Shown in pieces: positions 50,101-59,472 of a stretch of 64,000 bases of DNA. Below the pieces are notes generated by a model. It saw only the letters and a list, made by a program, of their open reading frames with translations. It was not told the DNA's origin and made no database searches. The stretch is from Mercurialis annua. Taxonomy: Eukaryota > Streptophyta > Magnoliopsida > Malpighiales > Euphorbiaceae. The DNA is taken from positions 29,266,501 to 29,330,500 of the forward strand of contig NC_065574.1 in assembly GCF_937616625.2 (NCBI RefSeq), read 5' to 3'. The stretch's first letter is position 1. Each line of letters begins with the position of its first letter. The position numbers and the translations under genes were made by a program.

Positions 50101-50849
50101 AGGCACATAGTCAAACTTCAAACTTCACAAACCCTATGCGAGATCTAGCTAAAGGTCTTTTGCATAAGGTGAAATGCTACTCTGGATACTATATCAATAG
50201 GTACAGGTTTCATATAGATGGGCATAGTTCAAATAGGCTAACGATGAATAGTGGAGTGTGTATTAGAGGTTTGAATGAAAGTGCAGGTGTACTTGACTAT
50301 TACGGTCGTTTGACATATATTTTAGAATTTGATTATCCTGCATTGCCAATAAAGAAAATTATTTTATTCAAGTGTTCTTGTTTAGATCCTACTCAAAGAC
50401 ATGGAACAAGAGTGCACCCGCAGTATAAGCTTGTTGATATTAATAGTCATAGAGTTTTCAACAAATACGAACCATTTATCATTGCTATTCAAGCTGAGCA
50501 GGTGCACTATATAAATTATCCATCGTTAAAGCGAAACGAGTGGTCAGCAGTTTGTAAGATTAAACCAATGTCTATTGTGGAGTATCCTGATGCAAGAAAA
50601 ATAATACCGCCATCAATGGTTTCAGCATATCAAAAAGATTCTTTTGAGAAACATGAGATAGATAGTGAAGTTGATGCATATCAAACATTAATAGATCCAA
50701 ATGGTTTATATACTGAAATATATGATGATGCTGATAATGGCTATGATATTGACTCAGAAGAAGACTTGGATGAAGATGAGGATGATGATGTTGACGATGA
50801 CGATGATGGGGAAGAGGATGATGATTTTCAGAATAATGATTGTTAAATT
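47131..50849 (+). pseudogene. En/Spm TNPD-type transposase (Transposase_21, DUF4218, DUF4216 regions), decayed
   Basis: In intact CACTA elements this enzyme cuts and joins the element ends. Recognisable parts in order: N-terminus NREWMY...GVEEFVEF...IRCPC (47164-47310); YYCWYSHGE (47385-47415); the Transposase_21 core (48074-48721) with NVRLGLYIDGFQPFG, CPVIVTPYNLPP, FPAYSMLSGWSTAGKLACPHC and HRKFL; a DUF4218-like part (48809-49841) with HLANKA, YPFERY and EGSIANAYLVEE; a DUF4216-like part (50136-50600) and an acidic tail. Two short introns keep their sites: 49842-49913 and 50014-50102, with frame preserved across both. Damage includes a frameshift at an A8 run (47308-47315), TAG at 47604, a frame change near 47660, TAG at 47891, frame changes between 47940 and 48090, TGA at 48719, and stops near 49115, 49399 and 49969. 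It cannot make a full transposase. Confidence 0.88.
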
Positions 50850-52214
50850 CGTGTGCTAAGATTTTTACTAAGTATATTTTCCAAACAATCTGACTGGCCT
50901 TTAATTTTATGCTTGGAAAACTTCGTTAATTAGGTTTTCATTGATTTTTGTCTAATAATGTTTGCCATATATAGAAAGATTATCTTGTGAGTCATAGTAA
51001 TTTTGTAGTTTGATTTAATTCATTTGTGTTTGTATGCTCATAATGATCAGATGGTTGTGTTTCTAGCTGCCAATTTTGCTTATAACTATGTTGGGTTAGC
51101 TTGTACATATATTTGTGTTCTACATGATGCCATTTTTCAGTTAGAATTAAATTTGTTTTTAATTATTGTTATTAGATGGAATTTATATTGTGGGAGTGGC
51201 AGTAGAATACATTAGGTTAGCTAACTTTGTTGAATATATGTTTCTCTAACCACTAGTATATCTAGTAATTAGCCTTATAATTTCTCAATTGCTCTTGTTT
51301 TTTGGTGCAGCCTTCTATTTTTATTGCTCAAGCATTACATCAAACAGATAGTGTGCATATCATTTGAGATGAACCAGCTATTATACTTGATTTTAGTTTA
51401 GATAGTCGAAAGCAGTACTAGTCTTTGGTTGTTCAACCAATTTGTTTACCTTCTTCTAGGTCTAATATGTGTTCTTGATCAACCAAATGTTTGGCTAGTA
51501 TATGGTACCGTATTGTTTTTGGATCCTACTGATCTGCATTGCAATTTTTTAAAGCTTCAATCTTTGATATCATAAGCAGGTCCAATCTTTGATTATTTAG
51601 ACTTTAGTGTATTCATACTTATTGCATACTGTTTGATGGACTAGCATGTTTTTCCATAATAGGACTCCATAACATGAGGTTAACACTCACATCTTTTTTC
51701 AATTTCTTTTGCAGTTTCGGGAAACAGTAATCCATTTGCAGACAAGTTTACGACAATTTTTATGCTCCTTTCTCTTTTCGCTGTGAATCTTTTTCTTCTC
51801 ACCCTCACTTATCTCACTACTCATCAGGTTACCTTACTTACATTACTAGATATAGACTTGCATTTTAGAAACATTGCAAGGTATAACTTGTGGACAAGGG
51901 GAATGGTGGCTGTAATTTGTTTAAGGTCTATATATGAGTGTCTATGTACTTGCTTACTTACATTACTAGGTATGAGTGTTTATGTACTTACATTGCACTA
52001 TGTGTGTCTATTTTGAGTTCCCTTTTTTTATACTGGCATGATTAATATATAGCACCAAAACCATTTAAAACATCACATTCATTGAAGACCTGTTTTGTAA
52101 ACAACAAATGTATCCAAAGAAAAAGTAACTATATTACACACACTTATTAAATCTCTAATTTCTTTTATATTTTCAGCGGCTAGAAATTATCTATTGTGAT
52201 TTTCCTTTTCATAT
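50850..52214 (+). other. Spacer between the two CACTA 1 genes, no gene seen
   Basis: AT-rich sequence of 1.4 kb. Two short open frames (51024-51215, 51762-52016) have no visible domain. A repeated phrase built on CTTACATTACTAG and TATGTACTT occurs at about 51830-52000. It may include the 3' untranslated part of the transposase gene and the promoter of the next gene. Confidence 0.4.
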
Positions 52215-54007
52215 ATGAAGCGTAATTTCATAAAGACAGCTTCTTTAGAAAAAGAAGCATCATCAAGATTATGGCACAAACCAGCAGCGCTATCTGTACC
52301 ATCACGAAAGAAACAAGCAGCAGCACCAGCAGTACCTTCAGCACCTCTTGAACCACCACGGGCAACACCTCGAGTACCACCATGTGCAGCACCTATAGTT
52401 CCACCACTTGCACCACCACAAGCACCACCTCTAGCGCCACCACTTGAACCACCATCAGCACCACCTCTAGCACCACCATCTTTAGGAGATGATAATTTGG
52501 AGAGTCCTTCTACCACCATACCTTCGCCTTCTATATCATCAAATATAATCTATCAACGGATACAACTGTATTCCTCATATACATGAAGAGTCGAGCAGGT
52601 TCAATATTATTCATTTTAATTTCATTTCTTCATATGTACATTATAAATTCTATTATAGTTTGTTACAAGTTTAATTTGTTATTTTATTTGTTTAAAGGCT
52701 TCTTCCTAATGGCCATGCTATAGCTGAAAGCATTGCTGATGCATTTAGAGAGAAACAAGACCCACATGGATATAGCTGGACTTTAGTGAACAAGGATGTA
52801 AAATAATTTTATAGCTGGACTTTATTGAATTTTTCCTATCCTAAAAAAACTTGGGTTGAAATATTTGATTCATAATTGTTATAGAGAAGATATACATAGG
52901 ATCCTCATGCTGAGATGTTGATCCAGACCAATTGGAAGAAACTTGCATTAGTTCACTACAATAAGACACTTCATAAATGGAGAAAGAATTGGAAGAAAAA
53001 AGAAGAAATACCTCAAGGTGTTAAAGATGATGTTTGGGCTACATGGCTTATTAAGTGGGAATCAGAAAATTGGAAAAAGAAATCTCAGAAAGCTAGGAAG
53101 AACAGGCTATCAAAATTCGGTGGTCCCGGTACCGGTATAGCTAGGCATACAGGAGAGTCCAAATTTATTTTGGATCATACAAAATTAATGGTAAGTATTT
53201 ATTCTTTACTTTTTAAAATATATATCGCATTTTATTATAATTTCTATATAGTTTTTGTTATTTTGAATGATTACATTTTTTATTTTATAGGAAATAGAAA
53301 ATGGTGGAGAGGTGGATCTATGGGAATTTCATAAAAAGTTGCATAAGAGGAAAGATAGAAAATTTGTTGACAGTAAATCATCAACTATTAATGTAAGGGT
53401 TAATACTTTTATTGTTTTAATTATTTATTAATAATTTGTATTGCAGTGTTATAATTTGATAATGTAATAAGCATAGTGTTAATATGCTAATTGCATTGGT
53501 TAATATGTTATGCAGGATAAGATGGAAGTTACTGTAGCTCTCACTAGTTAGCGAAATGAAGATGGGAGCATGCCGGTAGTTGATATCCGCTCCATTTATT
53601 ATGATGTTGTTGGCGGTGAAAACAAGAAGCGAGTGTATGGATTAGGCTCTCAGGCATCAGTATTCTATCCCCGTAATTTTTCATCTACTTCTTCTTCTGG
53701 ATGTAGATCAGATGATGAGCATATGAAGAAGATGATAGAGGATCATTTTAATGACTGACAGCAAAATCTTACACAACAGCTAGACACTTTACGTGAGCAA
53801 CAAAAATCCTTACGTAAGTATCAAGATGCATTCCAGCAACAGCAAGAAGATTTAGTTAGAAGGGAGCAGGGACTACATGATACTTTGTAGCTAGAGTTTT
53901 CCAAAAGACAACAAAAACTTGAGGATACGATGTTACTTCTTCGAATGAAGGAAATGTGGAAGAATATGCAAAAAGGTGTACCACCTAGCGGAGAGGCTGA
54001 GGTTTGA
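52215..54007 (+). pseudogene. CACTA accessory protein, Transposase_24 / plant transposase (Ptta/En/Spm) type, decayed
   Basis: Related proteins bind CACTA subterminal repeats and assist excision. The first exon (52215 to about 52598) encodes a basic start and a low-complexity Pro/Ala tract (PPLAPPLEPPSAPPLAPP). Later exons carry the Transposase_24 region: TNWKK...W.KWESENWKKKSQKARKNR (52915-53190), then 53291-53392 (LWEFHKKLHKRKDRKFVD), both with consensus splice sites (ATG/GTAAGT, TTTTATAG/GAA, AAT/GTAAGG, TTATGCAG/GAT), then 53516-54007 with KKRVYGLGSQAS and a Gln-rich coiled coil. Stops occur in the exon after NKDVK (about 52803), at 53549 (TS*RNEDGS), at 53756 (TGA) and at about 53888. 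The KKRVYGLGS motif is shared with the protein of CACTA element 2. Confidence 0.8.
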
Positions 54008-54240
54008 TGATTAGGGGCCATCGAGTCATATTTCATAGTTTTATTATTATGTTACTTTATCGAACTCAGTTTTATTATTATGTTACATTATTAGTTTTAT
54101 GTATTGACATATTTAAATAGAAGAGTTCACTTTTAATTTGAAATAGAAGTATCAAATTTTAATATATTTAACAGGTTATGTTTTGTATTTGATAATATAT
54201 TATTACTTAATATAAAATAAATACGGCAAATCAAAATATT
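54008..54240. other. AT-rich 3' flank of the accessory gene
   Basis: Very AT-rich, no ORF and no motif seen. It separates the gene from the subterminal repeats. Confidence 0.4.
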
Positions 54241-54781
54241 ATAATTTTACAATTGTGACAGATTAGTAAAACAAGGATTGTCACAAAAATCCGTCATAAA
54301 CTATGACGGATTAGTAACAAACAATTGGCGTCACAATGGATTTTAAGGGCAATAACATTTGTAATTATGGCATAAAATCCGTCAAAATTTGTGAATGCAT
54401 TATCGGTCACAATTTGTGAAGGCGTTATACGTAACAAGTTCATCATAAATTGTGACGGATTTTATGACGGCATACTATTTGTGACAGATAATTTAGTCAA
54501 AAATTTGTCACAATTTATGACAAAATAGTGACGGCTTGTTGTTTGTGACGGATAAATGTTGTCACAAATAGTGACATAAAAGTGACGGACGTAGCCGTCA
54601 TAATTTGTAACAGATAGTTGGAGTGGCTTAGTTAGATTTGTGACAATAAAATATGTCACACTGACCGCCACAAATTTGTGACAGAAATGATTATCCGTCA
54701 CAAATAATTTGTGACTAGGTTTAAAGTGAGGGACAACAATCCGTCATAAATCTGTCACAAAGTCCTGGAATTTATGTAGTG
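54241..54781 (+). repeat. Subterminal repeats and right terminus of CACTA 1
   Basis: More than fifteen direct and inverted copies of a TTTGTGACGGAT-type motif (variants GTGACAGATTAG, ATCCGTCACAAA, TTTGTGACAGA) fill this stretch, ending at TTTATGTAGTG (54781). Such motifs are the binding sites of the accessory protein in En/Spm. The next bases are satellite, so a three-base duplication would start with GGA, but the left partner is missing. Confidence 0.88.
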
Positions 54782-56371
54782 GGATTTGTTTCGTAACATT
54801 TTAAACTTTTGGCTTATATAGCTAAAAAGGTGAAACGTTTGGATTTGTTTCTTAACTTTTGTAAATGTTTGGCTTATATCGCTAAAAAGGTTAAACGTTA
54901 TGTTTTGTTTCGTAACATTTGTAAATGTTGGGCTAAAATCACTAAAAAGGGGAAACATTTGGATTTGTTTCGTAACGTTTGGCTTAAATTGCTAAAAATT
55001 TGAAATGATTGGTTTTGTTTCATAACGTTTGTAAACGTTTGGATTTGTTTCGTAACGTTTGTAAATGTTTGGCTTAAATCGCTAAAAATGTGAAACGTTT
55101 GGATTTGTTTCATAAAGATTGTAAACGTTTGGCTTAAATCGCTAAAAAGGTGAAACGTTTTGTTTTGTTTCGTAATGTTTGTAAACATTTGGCATTTATA
55201 GCTAAAATGGTGAAACGTTTGGATTTGTTTCGTAATGTTTGTAAACATTTGTCTCAAATCGCTAAAAAGGTTAAACGTTTGAATTTGTTTCGTAACGTTT
55301 GTAAACGTTTGGCCTAAATCGCTAAAAAGGAGAAACGTTTCTATTTGTTTCGTAACGTTTTAAAGGTTTGGATTGGTTTCGTAATGTTTTAAAAGTTTGG
55401 ATTGGTTTCGTAACATTTTAAATGTTTGTCTTAAATCGCTAAAAAGGGGAAACGTTTGGATTTGTTTCGTAACGTTTTAAACGTTTGGGTTCAATCGCTA
55501 AAAAAGGTGAAACATTTGGATTTGTTTCGTATCGTTTGTAGACGTTTGGCTTAAATAACTAAAAAAGTGAAACGTTTGGATTGGTTTAGTAAGGTTTGTA
55601 AACGTTTGGCTTTAATCGATAAAAAAGTGAAACGTTTGGTTTTGTTTTGTAACGTTTGTAAACATTTGGCTTAAATCACTAAAAAGGTAAAACGTTTAAT
55701 TTTGTTTAGTAACGTTTGTAAACTTTTGGCTTAAATCGCTAAAAAGGTTAAATGTTTGGATATGTCTTGTAACGTTTTAAATGTTTGGTTAAATAGCTAA
55801 AAAGGGGAAACATTTGGATTGGTTTCGTAACGTTTTAAACGTTTGGCTTAAATCGCTAAAAAGGTGAATCGTTTTGATTTTTTTCATAACGTTTGTAATC
55901 GTTTGGCTTAATCGCTAAAATTGTGAAACGTTTGGATCTGTTTCGTAACATTTAAAACATTTGGATTTGTTTCGTAGCGTTTGTAAACGTTTGGCTGAAA
56001 TCGCTAAAACTGTGAAACGTTAGGATTTGTTTCGTAACGTTTCAAACGTTTGGGTTGGTTTCAAAACATTTGGATTTGTTTCGTAATGTTTGTAAACGTT
56101 TGGCTTAAAATCTCTAAAAAGGTGAAACGTTTGGATTTGTTTTCGTAATCTTTTTGGTTTCGTAACGTTTGTAAACATTTGGCTTAAATCGCTAAAAAGG
56201 TGAAACGTTTGGATTTGTTTCGTAACGTTTTAAACGTTTGGATTGGTTTGGTAATATTTTAAACTTTTGGCTTAAATCACTAAAAACGTGAAACGTTTGG
56301 ATTTGTTTAGAACGTTTCAAACGTTTGGGTTGGTTTTGTAACGTTTTTAAACCTTTTGCTTAAATCGCTAG
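54782..56371 (+). repeat. Satellite block D
   Basis: About 1.6 kb (around 26 units) of forward-orientation satellite between the two CACTA elements. Its first 500 bp are a closer match to the start of block E (59473 onward) than to other units. Confidence 0.96.
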
Positions 56372-56830
56372 CACTACAAGAAAAGAGGGCTTTAGCAACG
56401 GACTAATCCTTCGCTAAAGCCTTATATTCCGTCGCAAATCACCATTTGCGACAGATTAGCGACGGACTACGTCCGTCGCAACATTATTGGTCGCAAACAT
56501 TTTTTGCGACCAATTTCGTGTCCGTGGCTAACTTCGCGACGGACATGTCTGTCGCAGTGCTTGACCAAATCCGTCGCAAATGTGTCTCCAAATCATATCG
56601 TTTGGAGACAAAATTGCGACGGATTATTGAGGTTAGCGACGGACACATCCGTCGCAAAGGGAATCAGCATTTGTTTCCAAAGCTGATGCCTTTGCGACGG
56701 ATGTGTCCATCGCTAATCAGCGACGGTAGCGACGGACTTAATCCGTCGCAAATGGCATAGCTTTTGTCTCCAAAGATGATGCCTGTTGCGACGGATGTGT
56801 CCGTCGCAAACCTCAATAATCCGTCACAAC
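56372..56830 (+). repeat. Terminus and subterminal repeats of CACTA 2
   Basis: Direct and inverted copies of TTTGCGACGGA / TCCGTCGCAAA, often back to back around GTGTCC, pack the first 460 bp. The motif differs from that of CACTA 1 mainly at one base (TTTGCGACGG against TTTGTGACGG). Open frames here are composition effects. Confidence 0.88.
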
Positions 56831-57005
56831 TTTGCTTATTTTCGGCAGTTTTCTGCCGTTTTCCGCTATTTTTGCCATTTTCCCTGTCGTTTTAAATACA
56901 GTAATAACAATTCATTAATAAATTACAATCAATTGAAATTGATAAATAAATATATAAATATATCAGAGTATACATATAAACGTCAAAAAAGAAAAAAAAA
57001 ACGTA

Positions 57006-58768
57006 TTATATGTTTGTAATAAGATAAACTAACACGACACTGCAAGCTATAGTGTCGTCATCGTATGGTGGGGTAGGTGGGGGTTGTGGCCGAAACTCTG
57101 CAGGAAGGTTAGGTATCATCCTGGCAATCTCCTCATGGATCAGCTGGGCCATGGTCGCCGCCTGCTGCTCCTGAGCCAGTCGCAAACCCTCCTGAATGCC
57201 CGCCTGCACACGTCGCTCGACCTCCTCGTCCGCCTGCTGCAACGACCTAGATGAGCTGCCTCGCTGCACTCTGCTGGTTGTCCCCACGTACCTGCTGCTA
57301 GCGGAACCCAAGCCGTACACACGTTTCTTCTTGTTCATTCCGTCGATGTCTAGAAACACCTGGGTCTCGTCCACTGCCGCTGGACTCGAGGAGCCCTCTC
57401 CGGTCGGAGACTGTGTTGCAGCAGCAAGCCTCTCAGTGATGGCGTCCTAAAAAACAATAAAAAATAAATCAGCTTAGTTTTAAAACAATTAAAAATGTAT
57501 AACATATTAAAAAGTGAACCTAATTTCTAACAAAATTTCGACAGCATTTCCTCTATAATACGAGCATCACCCATTTTTCAGGGAAGTTCTGCAAGTAAAT
57601 TACAATATACAATCCAACAAATTAAACATGTTCAATATAATCTAGCAATTGTAACTTGTTTAATTCAAATAAACAATCTACCCTAACATATTTAACACTA
57701 TACGAACTAGCATTTTCAATATAATATATAATATCCGGATTATTAAATTCAACTTAGAGAATTATAATTTAATAAGGACTTACGTCATATCCTGAGCCCG
57801 CTTGTCGACCGGCTTCTTGTCAGCCTTCGTAGAGTGAAGGCGAGTGTACAACTCCGTTGCACTCGGCCTCCGGCCAAGCGTCCTTTCCTAAAAAAAATAC
57901 AATTGAATTAGTATCAAATTAAAGTAAATATGTTATGTAAGTATTTTAATTACTAAATTTTAAAACAAACCATCTCCTCCATATGCTTGAGAGCAGATCG
58001 AGAACAACCAGTATGGCGGACAGGTCCAGAACTGGCGCCCGCTGGCTCGCTCATCCGATTTGCTCGAGCTGTTTCTGACCTTTTCTTCTCATTCTCTGAG
58101 TTCTAGAACACGTTCCAAGCATCCCAGATTTCCTGAGTCTCGGAAATATGCTTCTGTTTCGTCCTTCTCATCCTGTGGATGTTGTCTTTGTAGCGGTTTG
58201 CTGCGTGGACCATGAATACCTGTCTGATGACCTCCTCGCTGTAGGCAGACCTATCCCACCAAAACTCTTTCTGCAAACAGTAAAAACATGTGTTGTGAGT
58301 TAGTTTTTTCAAAAAAATCATAACTTACAAAGTATTAAATTGCAAATTTAATTACCTGGAACTCCTGAAAGTAGAACTCTTTCTGCTCTGCTGTTAGAAA
58401 GTGCCATGTTTTTCCATTATCGAACCAGAACTTCCTGAAAATCTCCCGCATAGCCCGTGAAACAGGCCCAGAGTTGATCAACATCGTCCTGTGATTTATA
58501 AGCATAGTTTAGTATATATTCATAGTAAAATACACACAGTAAAAACTAAATTGTAATCATACCTGCTAGGGTCTGGGTGAACTCTCGCCCTACCCTGGTC
58601 GTCTAAAACAGTCGGGGGCTCGCCAGGCTCACGCTGCTGCCTAGACTGAGCAGGTCCTCCAGCCTCTAACTGCTGCAGCTGCTCCTCTGCAACGTCGGCA
58701 TCGGAAGAAATAGGGTCTCCCCGTCCGCGACCTCGGCCTGTGCCTGATCCTCGACCTCGACCCCTCAT
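57006..58768 (-). pseudogene. CACTA 2 accessory protein, Transposase_24 type, one in-frame stop
   Basis: The start MRGRGRGSGTGRGRGRG (58768) begins an Arg/Gly-rich N-terminus. Exons that fit splice rules and frame: 58768-58563, 58488-58356 (FRKFWFDNGKTWHFL), 58270-57971 (KEFWWDRSAYSEE...RRTKQKHISETQEIWDAW, then SGPVRHTGCSRS), 57887-57784 (ERTLGRRPSATELYTRLH) and 57446-57006 (DAITERLAAATQ..., KKKRVYGLGS, then a Glu/Gln-rich helix and a Pro-rich end). A TAG near 58103 interrupts exon 3. Phases do not join between 57784 and 57446, so a further short exon (possibly around 57539-57593, which carries a TGA) is needed. Compared with CACTA 1 the coding sequence is much less damaged and far more GC-rich. 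Confidence 0.72.
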
Positions 58769-59347
58769 ACCTTCACATACGTTAATTTTAAAAGTTCCAC
58801 AAACAATCAACACATTATATTAATAAAATTATACAGTCGATCGTGAAACATAAAACTAAGAAATATAAATTCAAATTCAGCAAGTATACACTTGAATAAT
58901 ATAATTAAGAAACATAATTTCAGCGTTAATATTTCATCTTTGAACAAACGGTCAACGGGCCCCCTAAACTTGTGTCACGGGGCCATCTAACCCAATTTAT
59001 ACTTTTTTGAGCAACTAACCCCGAAACTCTTCATTTTCGGGTCAAGTAACCCCACAATTGTATTTTCAAAACGCGTAAAATACAAATCGGAGGTGAGGGA
59101 TGCAAAAAAGTAATTAGATACTTCCCTAATTGTTGCAATATAATTATCCTAAATCTATTTTTTAAAATAAAAATATAAATTATGGCGTTATTTGATCCAA
59201 AAATGAAGATTTTTGAGGTTGGTTGCATAAAAAAGTATAAATTTGGCTAGATGACCCCGTGTCACAAGTTTAGGGGACGCGTTGACCCTTTATTCTTTCA
59301 TATTTTACAATTGATTATAGTTGCAATACATAAAATTTACTAAACTA
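58769..59347. other. Spacer between the CACTA 2 genes
   Basis: No gene. Most of it is the inverted-repeat element at 58946-59291. Confidence 0.5.
58946..59291. mobile_element. MITE-like inverted repeat, about 346 bp
   Basis: The left arm reads AAACGGTCAACGGGCCCCCT then AAACTTGTGTCACGGGG; the right arm, reversed, reads AAAGGGTCAACGCGTCCCCT then AAACTTGTGACACGGGG. Pairing continues through AATTTATACTTTTTT. No ORF. No clear target duplication was found, so the superfamily is open. Confidence 0.7.
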
Positions 59348-59472
59348 CTAAAGTTCTTCGCTTTCATCTTCGTCTGATTAGGATGCGATGAACTCATCTT
59401 TTGTTTCTTGTTCAGGAGGAACGAACAACGCATTTTATTCAGTTTCTCCATTTTGATCAGCCAAATATGTCA
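59348..59472 (-). pseudogene. Probable C-terminal remnant of CACTA 2 TNPD transposase
   Basis: On the minus strand one frame reads TYLADQNGETE, a stop, NALFVPPEQETKDEFIAS, a stop, SDEDESEEL and a final stop at 59348-59350. An acidic tail of this kind is typical of the transposase end, and the position upstream of the accessory gene is right. Cut by satellite at 59473. The short length keeps confidence low. Confidence 0.4.

Larger units (their letters stand above)
44651..54781 (+). mobile_element. CACTA (En/Spm) transposon 1, right terminus clear, left terminus not found
   Basis: The right end reads CCAGGA..TTTATGTAGTG in context, the inverse of a CACTACA start, and is preceded by about 530 bp of TTTGTGACGGAT-type subterminal repeats. 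Upstream lie a TNPD-type transposase (47131-50849) and a Transposase_24-type accessory gene (52215-54007), the usual CACTA order. I found no matching CACTACATAAATT terminus or subterminal repeats on the left, so the left end is lost or diverged and the start given is approximate. Both genes are broken. Confidence 0.8.
56372..59472 (-). mobile_element. CACTA transposon 2, left terminus intact, right side truncated
   Basis: The left end CACTACAAGAAAAGAGGGC sits at 56372 after satellite ending TAG. Subterminal repeats follow (to about 56830). Genes are on the minus strand: an accessory protein (57006-58768) and, further right, what looks like the last part of a TNPD transposase (59348-59472). 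Satellite resumes at 59473 with no inverse terminus, so most of the transposase gene and the other end are missing. Subterminal motifs differ from those of CACTA 1, so this is a different family. Confidence 0.82.

Noticed and set aside
52187..52519. Minus-strand Gly/Ala-rich frame
   Set aside because: Exact antisense of the Pro/Ala-rich exon of the CACTA 1 accessory gene.
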